Assembly: GCA_965214975.1 (NCBI GenBank)
Contig: OZ244055.1
Location: 3,658,001-3,722,000 of the forward strand
Length of the DNA stretch: 64,000 bases
Direction: 5' to 3'
From: JAJEBT01 sp965214975
Lineage (GTDB): Bacteria; Pseudomonadota; Alphaproteobacteria; MPNO01; UBA830
Positions 43,553 to 51,972 of the stretch are shown here, piece after piece (within the stretch, counting starts at the first letter, position 1; every line of letters begins with the position of its first letter). The notes beneath the pieces were generated by a model. The model made no database searches and was not told the DNA's origin. It worked only from the letters and a program-made list of their open reading frames with translations. A program made the translations under genes and the position numbers.

Positions 43553-44730
43553 GGATCCGCCGCCGGGGCCCCGGGGGCGCGGGGCTGTTCGGCGCGCTGC
43601 TCGGGCTGGCCGTGTTCGGCGCCCTCGTGACCGCCGGGTACGGCTGGCTCGAGGACCGCCAGCGCGAGCGCCTGGCGCGGACGGCCGCGGAGCAGACGGC
43701 CGTCGTCGCGGCCGCCGCCCGGCGGGCGGTGCAGGCGGACTTCGCGGCGACGCTGGCGGCCCTCGGCGGCGGCCGGCACGAGATCGCGCTGGCCGACCTC
43801 AGGACCGCGAACACGCTCCCCGCGGGGTTCCCCGACGTCGGCGCGCTCGGCCGGAGCTGGCGCGTGCTGCTGCTGCCCGCGGGCCCGAACGCCTTCGACG
43901 TGCTCGTCGCCGAGACCGTTCCCGCCGGCGACACGGTGTGGCCGGCGGCGGCGGTCCGCGGCGCCGAGGCCCGCATCGGCATCGTCCAGCCGGACGCGCC
44001 GCGGCTCCGCGGCCCGCGGGTCGACGCCGACGTCGGCCCGTTCCGGACCGCCTTCGGGGGCCAGCCCCTCGCCGGGGCGCTCGGGATCGTCGAGCGCCAC
44101 GACGCCCGGACCGTCTGCGGCGACTACCTCTACCGCCGGGCCGTGCCCGGCTGCCCCGGCGCGACGGTGATGGAGACCGACCTCGACCTCGGGGGCAACG
44201 CGCTGCTCGGCGCCGACCGGATCGAGGCCGACCGCCTCGAGGTCGCCGAGACGTTCGAGGCCGGCAGCCTGCGCGTCGACTCCGCCCTCGTCGTCGGCCA
44301 GGCCCTGGTCGTCAACGGCACGGCGGCGGTCGCCGGGACCGCGACCGCCGGCGCCCTCGACGTCGCCGGCCAGATCTCGGCCGCCCGCGCCGCCGTCAGG
44401 GGCGCCGTCTCGGCGACCGACGTCGACGCGCGCGGCCGGGTCGCCGCCGATTCGATGGGCCTCTCGGGCGCGCTCGCCGCGCGCACGGTGACCGCGACCT
44501 CCCGGATCAGCGCCGCGACCCTGAACGCGCCGACCGTGAACGCGCGCCGGCGGCTGCTCTCCGACACCGTGCGGATCACGCGCGGCCTGCAGGCGGCGTC
44601 GGTGACCGCCGCCGGCGACGTCACCGTGCGCGGCACGCTCCGCGCGGGCCAGGTGTTCGCGAGCGGCCGCCTGACCGCGCCCACCGCGGTCGTCGACAGG
44701 CTGACGGTCGGGAGCTGTTCCGGATGCTGA
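43549..44730 (+). CDS. pilV: PilV-like minor pilin / tip adhesin
   Basis: 393 residues from GTG 43549 (GTGA overlap; ATG 43540 also in frame). The prepilin leader RIRRRGPGG precedes the helix AGLFGALLGLAVFGALVTAG. A globular domain (~60-185) carries cysteines in VCGDYLYRRAVPGC. The C-terminal half is a run of short repeats of bactofilin-like beta-helix character (DLDLGGNALLGADRIEADRL, VVNGTAAVAGTATAGALDVA, through VDRLTVGSCSGC). R64 PilV has this N-terminal layout and a variable C-terminus from a shufflon; no shufflon repeats or Rci recombinase are present here. Confidence 0.72.
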   Translation: MRIRRRGPGGAGLFGALLGLAVFGALVTAGYGWLEDRQRERLARTAAEQTAVVAAAARRAVQADFAATLAALGGGRHEIALADLRTANTLPAGFPDVGALGRSWRVLLLPAGPNAFDVLVAETVPAGDTVWPAAAVRGAEARIGIVQPDAPRLRGPRVDADVGPFRTAFGGQPLAGALGIVERHDARTVCGDYLYRRAVPGCPGATVMETDLDLGGNALLGADRIEADRLEVAETFEAGSLRVDSALVVGQALVVNGTAAVAGTATAGALDVAGQISAARAAVRGAVSATDVDARGRVAADSMGLSGALAARTVTATSRISAATLNAPTVNARRRLLSDTVRITRGLQAASVTAAGDVTVRGTLRAGQVFASGRLTAPTAVVDRLTVGSCSGC

Positions 44731-45032
44731 CGCCGGCGCCGCTCGCGGCCGCGCTCGTCCTCGCGGCGTCGTCCGCGCTGGCCGCCGGCGGAACGGCCCC
44801 GGATCCGCGGACCGCGGCCGTCGCGGGGGTCCACGCGGCGCAGGAACGGCTGCGGGACGAGATGGCGGTCATGCGCGGCATCGCGGCCGCGCAGGACCTG
44901 CTCGCCCGCTGGAACGCGCTCCGCGCCCGCGCCGGCGAGCCGCCCGCCGCGCTGCCGGCGGCGCTCTGCGACCGTCCCGGGATCGCGGCCTGGTGCCGCG
45001 TCCTGCCCGCCACGTTCGGAGGACCGAGATGA
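44724..45032 (+). CDS. small exported hypothetical protein
   Basis: 102 residues. The signal peptide (LAAALVLAASSALAAGG) is followed by an alpha-helical segment (VHAAQERLRDEMAVMRGIAA, AQDLLARWNALRARAG) and two cysteines (ALCDRP and AWCRVLP). The ATG lies inside the end of pilV (7-base overlap) and the stop overlaps the next start. Family unknown; size and position suit a periplasmic pilus chaperone or a small structural part, but that is a guess. Confidence 0.55.
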   Translation: MLTPAPLAAALVLAASSALAAGGTAPDPRTAAVAGVHAAQERLRDEMAVMRGIAAAQDLLARWNALRARAGEPPAALPAALCDRPGIAAWCRVLPATFGGPR

Positions 45033-45577
45033 CGATCCCGACCAGCCCCGGGGAAACGGGTGCAAACATTGCACTCCCCGCCGCCGCCCTCCTTCTCGCC
45101 GCGCTCGCCGCCGCGGCGCCCGCGCCGGCGGCGGGCGCCCCGCACCCGACGCCGGAGATCCGCGCCTACAACCTCGTCGCCGACACCCCGGAGAGGCTGA
45201 CCGTCGGGTTCGGCGCCGAGCTTCCCGACGGCACCCGCGTCGGCGCCGTCGTCGCCTGCCTCCGGGCCTCCGGGGCCGCCGAGGTCGCGATGCATTTCGG
45301 GGCCTACCCCTCCGGGCGCCCGGTCCAGGCCGCGGTGCGCACCGCCTCCGGGCGGATCGAGCGCTTCGGCGGGGTCGAGCGCGGCTCGCCGGCGACCGGG
45401 TTCCACTCCCCCCGCTTCCGCGGCCGCCGGACCGTCGCGCGCTACGTCCGGAGCGCCATGACGGCGGGCGCCCTGGTCTCCAACGGCCACAACTCGGTCC
45501 GGAACCGGATCCCGGCCCCGGAGAACGCCCGCCAGAGGAAGCGGCTCCTCGACTGCATGGAAGGGCCGCGGAGATGA
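45029..45577 (+). CDS. exported hypothetical protein sharing its start with the TraW-like protein
   Basis: 182 residues. It begins MTIPTSPGETGANIALPAAA and continues with a hydrophobic export segment and AGAPHPTP. The mature part has IRAYNLVADTPERLTVGFGA, RVGAVVACLRASGAAEVAMH and RRKRLLDCMEG-like ends with cysteines at both ends. The first ~30 codons and the RBS (CGGAGGACCGAG) are closely similar to those of the gene at 59043, including a perfect 15-bp palindrome, although the mature parts are unrelated. Function unknown. Confidence 0.55.
   Translation: MTIPTSPGETGANIALPAAALLLAALAAAAPAPAAGAPHPTPEIRAYNLVADTPERLTVGFGAELPDGTRVGAVVACLRASGAAEVAMHFGAYPSGRPVQAAVRTASGRIERFGGVERGSPATGFHSPRFRGRRTVARYVRSAMTAGALVSNGHNSVRNRIPAPENARQRKRLLDCMEGPRR
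45060..45074. promoter_or_regulatory. 15-bp perfect palindrome GTGCAA-ACA-TTGCAC
   Basis: GTGCAA, spacer ACA, TTGCAC, inside codons 11-16 of the gene at 45029. The copy at 59074-59088 has the same arms and flanks but the spacer is TGT, the reverse complement of ACA. Confidence 0.6.
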
Positions 45578-46962
45578 CGGCGCTCGCCGCGCTCTGGATC
45601 CCGCCCGTGGTCGCGCCGCTGGTCTGGATCGCCCGCGTCGACGCCCGGAGCGCCGTCATCGACCCGCGCGCGGTCGCGGCGCTCGCGGCGGTCGCGGTCC
45701 TGTGGCACGCCGTCGGCGCGGGGCCGGCGGTCGTCGCCGCGACCCCGCCGGCGCTGGCGCTCGCCGCGCTCCTCGGGGCGGCGGCCGTCGCCGTGCCGCG
45801 GGCCGTCGCGAGGCGCCTCGGCCGCCGCCCGCCGATCGGCCCGGGCGACGCGCTCCTTCTCGCCGCGACCGGGCTGCTGCTCGGCCCCCTCGGCCTCGGC
45901 TGGACCATGGTCGTCGGCTCGGCGGCGGCGCTCGCCCACCGCGGGTGCATCCAGCGCCGGCGCGGCCGCCCCTTCGCGCAGGGCCACCTGCCCGCGGGCA
46001 CGGGGCTCGCGGCGGGCGCCGCCTGCGTGTTCCTCGCCATGCACGCCGCCCCGGCCGCGGCCGGGGCCGCGGGCGGGAGCGCGATCGCCGCGGTCGAGAT
46101 CGCGCCGGTGTCGCACCCGATCCCCGAGACGGTCGCCGCCCGCGAGGTCGCGGTCTCGACCTCCGTTCCGCTCGCCTTCCCGGCGCTCGCGGGCCGGATC
46201 GCCGCCGCCGCCGGCCTCGACACCGAGATCGAGGAGCGCCCCTCCCGCGTCGCCGGCGGCGCCGCGTCGCTCCCGCCGCCGCCCGCCGTCGCCCTCGACC
46301 ACGAGGGCCCCCTCGGGGAGCTGGTGCGGACGGTGAGCGCGCGGACCGGCTACGCGGCGGAATGGCGCGACGACCGCCTGGTCTGGTACCGCCACTGGGA
46401 CCGCGAGCAGGCGCTTCCCCCCGCGCCCGCCCCGGCGCCCGCGGCCGTCGCGGCGGCGGTCCCCGCCGCCGACGGCTCGCGCAGCTACGGCAGCTTCGCG
46501 GAGTGGATGCGGGATCTCGGCGGGACGCTCCGGGAGTCCCCCGCCGGCCAGCCCGGAAGCGCCGCCGCGCCCCCGGAAGGGCCGGAGGCGCGGGAGCCGG
46601 AAGGGGAGGCCGGCGCCGCGCCGCCGCCCGGCTCCGCCGCCCCGGCGCCGCCGGAACCGCCGCCCCCTCCCCCGGAGCCTTCCCCGGAGCCGCCCCCGGA
46701 GCCGTGGCGCGTCAGCCCGGCGGCCCACGGCACGCTCCGCGGCGTTCTCGACGACTGGGCCGGACGCGCCGGCTGGACCGTGGTGTGGCGGATGACGCGG
46801 GCGCATTCGGTCGGCGCCGCCGCGGAGTTCCCCGCCGACCTCGGGTTCCTCGACGCCGTCGACAGGCTGCTGTCGGATCCCGCGGTGCGGCGTCTCGTCG
46901 CGGTCACGGCGCACGTGCCCAACCGGCACCTGGTCGTCGCGGACGCGGGCGGCGGGCCATGA
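45574..46962 (+). CDS. prepilin peptidase fused to a TcpQ/PilL-like domain
   Basis: 462 residues combining two roles that are separate genes (PilU and PilL) in R64. Residues ~1-160 are a membrane aspartyl protease of the A24 prepilin-peptidase type. The first aspartate is in WIARVDARSAVID (D23) and the second in the GxGD motif PPIGPGDALLLAATGLLLG (D92), with helices on either side. A further helix (~145-170), an exported region and a long Pro/Glu/Ala linker (~290-373) lead to a C-terminal TcpQ domain (WRVSPAAHGTLRGVLDDWAG, FLDAVDRLLSDP), which binds or assembles secretin complexes. A central domain (VALDHEGPLGELVRTVSART) resembles another secretin-associated fold. Confidence 0.78.
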   Translation: MTALAALWIPPVVAPLVWIARVDARSAVIDPRAVAALAAVAVLWHAVGAGPAVVAATPPALALAALLGAAAVAVPRAVARRLGRRPPIGPGDALLLAATGLLLGPLGLGWTMVVGSAAALAHRGCIQRRRGRPFAQGHLPAGTGLAAGAACVFLAMHAAPAAAGAAGGSAIAAVEIAPVSHPIPETVAAREVAVSTSVPLAFPALAGRIAAAAGLDTEIEERPSRVAGGAASLPPPPAVALDHEGPLGELVRTVSARTGYAAEWRDDRLVWYRHWDREQALPPAPAPAPAAVAAAVPAADGSRSYGSFAEWMRDLGGTLRESPAGQPGSAAAPPEGPEAREPEGEAGAAPPPGSAAPAPPEPPPPPPEPSPEPPPEPWRVSPAAHGTLRGVLDDWAGRAGWTVVWRMTRAHSVGAAAEFPADLGFLDAVDRLLSDPAVRRLVAVTAHVPNRHLVVADAGGGP

Positions 46963-47417
46963 GAGGCGCTCTTGTCCTCCTGGCGCTCGGCGGGTGCTCG
47001 ACGGCCCCCGCGGGCCCGCCCCCCGCACCGGACCCCGCCGAGATCCGGCTCGTCGAGACCGCGCTCAGGGCGGAGAGCGCGCTGACCCGGCTCGCCGCGA
47101 TCCGGAGCGCGGAGAACCCGGCGACGCCGCCGCCGGTCCCGCGCATCGTGCCGGCGGAGCTGCTGCGGCCGGTGGACCTGGAATGGACGGGGCCGGTGGA
47201 GGCGCTGGCGCGGTCGCTCGCCGCCCGCGCGGACTTCCGGTTCGAGGTCGCGGGCCCGCCGCCTCCGCGCCAGCCCGTGGTCGAGCTCGCCCGCGGCCCC
47301 CGCCCCGTCGTCATGGCGCTCCGGGACGCCGGCATCCAGATCGGCGCCGCCGGCGCGCTGACGGTCGACGCGGACCGCCGGACGGTCCGCCTCGACTGGA
47401 GGGGGGACGGGCGATGA
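46959..47417 (+). CDS. traH: DotD/TraH-type outer-membrane lipoprotein
   Basis: 152 residues with a lipobox LLALGGC (cysteine ~13), a short Pro-rich spacer and a small domain (IVPAELLRPVDLEWTGPVEA, LARSLAARADFRFEVAG, VMALRDAGIQIGAAGALTVD) in the pattern of DotD, whose fold resembles secretin N-domains. DotD works with DotC to place DotH in the outer membrane. It is directly followed by DotC and DotB homologues, the same order as traHIJ in IncI plasmids. ATGA overlaps on both sides. Confidence 0.87.
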   Translation: MRGALVLLALGGCSTAPAGPPPAPDPAEIRLVETALRAESALTRLAAIRSAENPATPPPVPRIVPAELLRPVDLEWTGPVEALARSLAARADFRFEVAGPPPPRQPVVELARGPRPVVMALRDAGIQIGAAGALTVDADRRTVRLDWRGDGR

Positions 47418-48220
47418 CGCCCCGCCTCGCGGTCCCGGCCCTTCTCGCCGCGCTGGCGGCCGCCCCGGCCGCGGCGCGGGACGCGCCGCCGTCGCTCGAC
47501 GCGCTGCTGGAGCGCCCGCCGCCGCCCGCGGCCGCCGCGTCCGCGTTCGCCGGCGAGCGCCGCCGCGCCGCCATGCGCACGGCGGCCGTGGCCTGGGGAT
47601 CCCGCGCCGGCCTGGCGCGGCGCGGCTGGGAGATCGCGGGGATCACGGAGCGTCACGCGCCGCAGCTGTCGGCGGTGTTCCGGTTCCGCGGGCTGATGCT
47701 GCGCCGCGGCGGGTTCCTGGTCGCGCCGCCCGTCGTCGCCGCGACGTCGCGCGTGCTGCGCGTCGAGGGGGACCGCGCCGCCCACGCCCGCCGGGTCGTG
47801 CGCATCCTCGCGCCCGCGCGGATCGTGCCGGCGCCGCCGCACTGGAGGGACTTCCTGACCCGGTCGTGGGCCGACCCCTCCCCGCCGGCCGCGGTCCTGT
47901 TCCCGCGCACGGCCGCCGAGACCCGGCTCTGGCGGGGCTGGATCGCGGAGGGCTGGGCGGCCGGCCGGGAGCTCGCCGACGACGTCTTCGCCGCCGACCT
48001 CGACCGGCTCGCCGCGGCGTTCGAGGGCATGCTGCTGTGGCGGCGGTTCCGGTCGGCCCGCATGGTGTCGGGCCCGACGGTCGACGTCACCGTGGCGGAC
48101 GTCGCCGGCGACGGGACGTCGATGCGGATCGCCGAGACCGTGGCGGCGCTGACGGAGCCGGCCCGGCTGGTCGCGCGGCCGTCCGAGTGGCTGCCCGTCC
48201 CCGCGGAGACGGCCCGGTGA
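47414..48220 (+). CDS. traI: DotC/TraI-type outer-membrane core protein
   Basis: 268 residues with a signal peptide (LAALAAAPAAARDAP). Matches DotC/TraI: RRAAMRTAAVAWGSRAGLAR near the start, VFRFRGLMLRRGGFLVAPPV, and the characteristic GWAAGRELADDVFAADLDRL-type segment followed by FEGMLLWRRFRSARMVSGPT. DotC is usually a lipoprotein, but no lipobox cysteine is present here. Overlaps dotD and dotB homologues, so the three are made together. Confidence 0.87.
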   Translation: MTPRLAVPALLAALAAAPAAARDAPPSLDALLERPPPPAAAASAFAGERRRAAMRTAAVAWGSRAGLARRGWEIAGITERHAPQLSAVFRFRGLMLRRGGFLVAPPVVAATSRVLRVEGDRAAHARRVVRILAPARIVPAPPHWRDFLTRSWADPSPPAAVLFPRTAAETRLWRGWIAEGWAAGRELADDVFAADLDRLAAAFEGMLLWRRFRSARMVSGPTVDVTVADVAGDGTSMRIAETVAALTEPARLVARPSEWLPVPAETAR

Positions 48221-49329
48221 GCGCGCCGGGGACATGGGAGCCCGCGGCGCACGTCTTCCCCGCGCACCGGCTCGACGAGTTCCTGCTCTGGGCCGCCGCC
48301 CGGGGAGCCTCCGACGTCTCGTTCCAGACCCACGAGCCGGCGCGCGTCGAGGTCGACGGCCGCCTGCTCCGCGCCACCGGCGCCGTCCTCGACGGTCCGG
48401 CCCTGGACCGGATCGCGGCGGACCTGTTCACGCCCGCGGCCGACGGCCTGCTGCGGTCCGGACAGACCGTCGACTGCTCGCACGCGGTCGCGACCGATCG
48501 TCGCGCGCGCCGGCGGTTCCGGGTCAACATGACGCCGGTGCTCGCCGAGGCCGCCTTCGGCGTCAACGTGACGCTGCGGATCCTGCCCGACGCCCCGCCC
48601 ACGTTCGAGGCCCTCGGCATCGAGGACGGCATCGTCGCCGCTTGGGAGGCCTGCCGCGGTCTCACGCTGGTGACCGGCGTCCCCGGCAGCGGCAAGTCGA
48701 CGCTGATGGCCGCCGGCACGAGGCGCCTGCTCGAGACCGGCGCCGGCCGCGTCCAGTCCTACGAGGCGCCGATCGAGTACGTGTTCGACGGCATCGCGGC
48801 GGACGGGGCGATGATGTCCCAGTCCGAGGTGCCGCGCCACGTCGCCACCTTCGCCGACGGCGTCCGGGCCAGCCTGCGGCGGCGCCCGGCGGCCGTGGTC
48901 GTGGGCGAGGCCCGCGACCGCGAGACCGTCGACGCGGCCGTGCGCGCCGCCGACACCGGGATCGCGGTCTACGCCACCGCCCACACCGTCGGCGTGGCCA
49001 ACACCGTGCGCCGCCTGCTCGCGGAGTTCCCGCCGGCGGAGCGCGACGAGCGCGGGGCCGCGCTCGTCGACGTGCTGCACCTGGTGGTGACCCAGATCCT
49101 GGTGCCCGCCGCCGCCGGCGGCCGCGTCGCGGTCCGGGAGTGGTTCCGGTTCGACGCCCCGGTCCGCCGGGCGCTGCTCGACATGCCGCAGCGGGACTGG
49201 CCCGGGGCGATCGCCTCGATGCTGTCCGACCTCGGCCAGGATCTCGACGCCGCGCTCGCCGCGGCCGCGGCGCGCCGCCTGATCGGCGAGGACGTCCGGC
49301 GGCGCCACGCCCGGCCGGCCGGCGGCTGA
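48217..49329 (+). CDS. traJ: DotB/TraJ-type secretion ATPase
   Basis: 370 residues from GTG 48217, overlapping the traI stop. Cytoplasmic PilT/VirB11-related ATPase of type IVB systems. An N-terminal domain (~10-125), Walker A GVPGSGKST (154-162), the Asp box SYEAPIEYVFDG, Walker B AVVVGEARDRETVDAAVRAA and the His box YATAHTVGVANTVRRLL are all present. It ends ALAAAAARRLIGEDVRRRH, like DotB. A separate PilQ ATPase at 38958 serves the pilus, so this one drives the conjugation channel. Confidence 0.9.
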   Translation: MSAPGTWEPAAHVFPAHRLDEFLLWAAARGASDVSFQTHEPARVEVDGRLLRATGAVLDGPALDRIAADLFTPAADGLLRSGQTVDCSHAVATDRRARRRFRVNMTPVLAEAAFGVNVTLRILPDAPPTFEALGIEDGIVAAWEACRGLTLVTGVPGSGKSTLMAAGTRRLLETGAGRVQSYEAPIEYVFDGIAADGAMMSQSEVPRHVATFADGVRASLRRRPAAVVVGEARDRETVDAAVRAADTGIAVYATAHTVGVANTVRRLLAEFPPAERDERGAALVDVLHLVVTQILVPAAAGGRVAVREWFRFDAPVRRALLDMPQRDWPGAIASMLSDLGQDLDAALAAAAARRLIGEDVRRRHARPAGG

Positions 49330-49344
49330 CGGTGGGCGAGGGGC

Positions 49345-49611
49345 ATGGAGGCGGCGCCGTGGCGGGACACCATGCGCCCGGTGCGCCTCGGCGTCTTCGA
49401 CGCCCGCCTCCTGGCGCTGCTCGCGCTCTGGATCTTCTGGCCCGCCTGGTGGACGACCCTCGCCGTCGTCGCCTCCGCGGCCGCGCTCCGGATCGCGGAG
49501 GCCCGCGGCTACCGGCTCGCGGCCGCGCTCAGGGCGCTCAGGGCGCGCTCCGCCGGCCGCCGCCCGGCGCTGCACGCCGCCCGCGCCCGCCGGCTCGTGG
49601 ACTTCGGGTGA
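49345..49611 (+). CDS. traK: IcmT/TraK-type small membrane protein
   Basis: 88 residues with the IcmT signature WRDTMRPVRLGVFDARLLAL near the N-terminus and one or two membrane segments (LLALLALWIFWPAWWTTLAV, then AVVASAAALRIAEARGY). IcmT is needed for type IVB function in Legionella, and TraK is its IncI equivalent, encoded right after TraJ, as here. The ATG is 16 bases after the traJ stop; the stop overlaps the next start (GTGA). Confidence 0.87.
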   Translation: MEAAPWRDTMRPVRLGVFDARLLALLALWIFWPAWWTTLAVVASAAALRIAEARGYRLAAALRALRARSAGRRPALHAARARRLVDFG

Positions 49612-50477
49612 CGGCCGCCCTCGCGCTGGCCGCGCTCGCGTCCCCGCCGTCGTCCGCGGCGGCGGACTTCCTCTACGTGCCGCCCGACGGCCCGCGCCCC
49701 GGCTTCGCGGCCCCGGACGCCCCGGACCGGCTGTCGCTCGGGCGGGTTCTCCGCCGCATGGCCCCCGCCGGCGCGACGCTGCGCTTCGACCGCCGCATCG
49801 ACACCGCCCGCCGCCCCGTCCGCGTCTACGGCGACTGGACCGCCCTGGCGTTCGGCGAGGGGCTGGCCTGGGTCCGGCGCGGCGGCGAGATCCGCTTCCG
49901 GCCCGCCGGCGTCGCCGAGGGCGCCGCGGAGTTCGTCGCGCCCGGCAGCGGCCTGGCGGACTGGCGGGTGCGCGCCGGCGAGACCCTCCGCGGGACGCTC
50001 GGGCGCTGGACCGCCCGCGCCGGCATCGAGCTGCTCCCGGTGACCGACCGCCGCTGGCGCCTCGACGAGGACCGGAGGTGGCCGCTCCTGACCTTCGGCG
50101 ACGCCGTCCGCCGTCTCATGTTCGCCCTGTCCCACCTGCCGCGCCCGCCGGCGGCCGAGCTCCACGGCGACACCCTGGTGCTCTCCCACAGGCGGCCCGC
50201 CGCCCCGCCCGCGCCGCGCGGGCCGTGGCGGGCGCGCGCCGGCGACACCCTCCGCGAGACGCTCCAGCGCTGGGCCGACGTCGCCGGCCACGAGGTGCGC
50301 TTCGAGACCGCCCGCCGCTGGCGCCTGAAGGCCGACCGCGAGCACCCCGACCTCGGCGCGCTCGAGGCGTCGGCCGCGCTGGTCGCGGCGCTCGCCCGTC
50401 TTCCGCACCCGCCCGAGGCCGCGGTCGAGGACGGCGTCCTCGTGGTCCGCGACCGCCCCCGGGAGAACCCGCCATGA
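49608..50477 (+). CDS. exported protein with two TcpQ/PilL-type domains
   Basis: 289 residues from GTG 49608. A signal peptide (ALALAALASPPSSAAA) is followed by an N-terminal secretin-like fold (~25-110) and then two repeats of the TcpQ domain: DWRVRAGETLRGTLGRWTAR ... LTFGDAVRRLMFAL (~125-180) and PWRARAGDTLRETLQRWADV ... LEASAALVAALA (~205-265). TcpQ/PilL proteins assist secretin pilus assembly. In combination with the fused TcpQ at 45574 the locus carries three such domains. Located in the place of traL of IncI plasmids, to which I see no similarity. Confidence 0.75.
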   Translation: MTAALALAALASPPSSAAADFLYVPPDGPRPGFAAPDAPDRLSLGRVLRRMAPAGATLRFDRRIDTARRPVRVYGDWTALAFGEGLAWVRRGGEIRFRPAGVAEGAAEFVAPGSGLADWRVRAGETLRGTLGRWTARAGIELLPVTDRRWRLDEDRRWPLLTFGDAVRRLMFALSHLPRPPAAELHGDTLVLSHRRPAAPPAPRGPWRARAGDTLRETLQRWADVAGHEVRFETARRWRLKADREHPDLGALEASAALVAALARLPHPPEAAVEDGVLVVRDRPRENPP

Positions 50478-51337
50478 CCGTCCCATCCCCCGCGCTCGCC
50501 GCCGCCGCGCTCGCCGCGGCGCTGGCGGCGCTCCCGGTCTCCGCGGCCGGCCGCCCGGCGGCGCCCGCCGCCGCCCCGGCGTCCCGCCCCCTCGTGGACG
50601 CGCTCAGGGACAGCGGTGCCCGGGTCCGCCCCCTCGGCGAGACCGGGACGCTCGCGGGCTGGCTGGTCGCGCCCGCGGACGGCAGCCCCCCGTACAGCCT
50701 CTACGTCGCGCCGTCCGGCCACGCCGTCGCCGGCCTGCTCTACGGCCCGGAGGGCGCGCTGGTGACGGACGCGCAGATCGCGCGCCTCGCGCCGGCGGAG
50801 TCCCCGGCCGCCCCGCCGCCGCCCGCGGCGGGGACCCGGCCGCCCGCCCTCGCGGCCGCCGCCGCGCTCCGGGCGCCCCCGCGCGCCGCGGTCCCGTTCC
50901 GCCAGGGGCTGTCGGACACGCTCTCCTTCTCGCTCGGCTCCGGCCCCGAGGTGCTGGTCTGGGCGGATCCGACCTGCCCGCACTCGCGCTCCGCCGTCGC
51001 CCGCATCGCCCGCGAGGCGGCCCGGGGCCGGCTGCGCCTGACCGTCGTGCCGGTCGGCGTCCTCGGCCGCGCGGGCGTCGAGGCGTCGGCGGGCATCCTC
51101 GCCGCCCCGAGTCCGCTCCGGGCCTGGTTCGGCGCCGCGCCGCCGGCGCGGGTGGATCCGGTCGCGGTCCAGAGCGTCGACTGGAACGGCCTCCTGTTCG
51201 GGGCGTGGCCGTCGCGCGCGGTCCCGCAGATCGCCTGGAGGGACGGCGCCGGCCGCCTGCGCCACATGGTCGGCGACGTCCCCGACATGCCGGCGTGGCT
51301 GCGGACCCTCGATCCCCCCGAGGAGTCGGGGGAATGA
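50474..51337 (+). CDS. DsbC/DsbG-like periplasmic thiol protein with CxxS active site
   Basis: 287 residues: signal peptide (LAALPVSAAGRP), an N-terminal DsbC-type dimerisation domain (LVDALRDSGARVRPLGETGT ... YVAPSGHAVAGLLYGPEG, ~40-100), an Ala/Pro linker, and a thioredoxin-fold domain (~140-285). The active site is WADPTCPHSRSAV, that is C-P-H-S instead of C-x-x-C. The cis-proline loop AVPQIAWRDGAGRL is intact. CxxS members cannot oxidise like DsbA but may isomerise or hold mixed disulfides. Conjugation systems often encode such a helper for cysteine-rich envelope parts. Confidence 0.8.
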   Translation: MTVPSPALAAAALAAALAALPVSAAGRPAAPAAAPASRPLVDALRDSGARVRPLGETGTLAGWLVAPADGSPPYSLYVAPSGHAVAGLLYGPEGALVTDAQIARLAPAESPAAPPPPAAGTRPPALAAAAALRAPPRAAVPFRQGLSDTLSFSLGSGPEVLVWADPTCPHSRSAVARIAREAARGRLRLTVVPVGVLGRAGVEASAGILAAPSPLRAWFGAAPPARVDPVAVQSVDWNGLLFGAWPSRAVPQIAWRDGAGRLRHMVGDVPDMPAWLRTLDPPEESGE

Positions 51338-51972
51338 CCGACTTCCGGACCGCGCTCGCGCACCTCCCGAACATGCCGGCGTTCGAGCGCGCCGCCCATC
51401 ACGGCTGGCGCCGGGCGTTCTTCCTGCTGCTCGCGGTCACGGTCCTGGTCGCGGCCGCGCTGGCGGGCCACGTCCACCTCCACTCGACGGTCTACGTGAC
51501 CGTCGCCGCGACCCCGGACGGCCGCCTGATCCGGCTCACGCCGCTCGACGAGCCCATGATGAGCGACGCCGCGCTCAAGACCTGGACCGTGAGCGCGGTC
51601 ACCGAGGCCTTCACCCTCGGGCACCACGACTGGCGCCTGCGGCTGGCCGCGGTCCGGGACCGGTTCACCGACCGCGGCTACGACAGCTTCGTCAAGGGTC
51701 TCGAGGACTCGCTGTTCCTCGCCCGGATCCGCGACAACCACCAGGTCTCGTCGGCGGTCGCCACCGGCGCTCCGGTCATCGTCCACGCCCGCCGGCTCCG
51801 GGGCCGCCTGGCGTGGACCGTCGAGTTCCCGATCCTCGTGACCTTCGCCGCCGGCTCCAGGCGGCTCGACCAGGAGCTGGTCGCCCGCGCGCTCGTCGTG
51901 CGGGTGCCGCTTTCCGAGCGGCCGGCCGGCATCGGCGTCGCGCAGCTGCTCGCCACCAAGAGGGCGTCGTGA
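51334..51972 (+). CDS. traM: DotI/TraM-type inner-membrane core protein
   Basis: 212 residues with one N-terminal membrane segment (FFLLLAVTVLVAAALAG, ~28-46) and a periplasmic domain of the IcmL/DotI family: VYVTVAATPDGRLIRLTPLD, LKTWTVSAVTEAFTLGHHDW, LRLAAVRDRFTDRGYDSFVK, ARRLRGRLAWTVEFPILVTF. This VirB8-like fold forms part of the inner-membrane complex with DotJ. It precedes the DotH and DotG homologues as in IncI traMNO. ATGA overlap at the start, GTGA at the end. Confidence 0.9.
   Translation: MTDFRTALAHLPNMPAFERAAHHGWRRAFFLLLAVTVLVAAALAGHVHLHSTVYVTVAATPDGRLIRLTPLDEPMMSDAALKTWTVSAVTEAFTLGHHDWRLRLAAVRDRFTDRGYDSFVKGLEDSLFLARIRDNHQVSSAVATGAPVIVHARRLRGRLAWTVEFPILVTFAAGSRRLDQELVARALVVRVPLSERPAGIGVAQLLATKRAS

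Noticed and set aside
43549..45032. Shufflon at the end of pilV
   Set aside because: No repeated inverted recombination sites, no alternative C-terminal segments and no Rci-type recombinase are visible.
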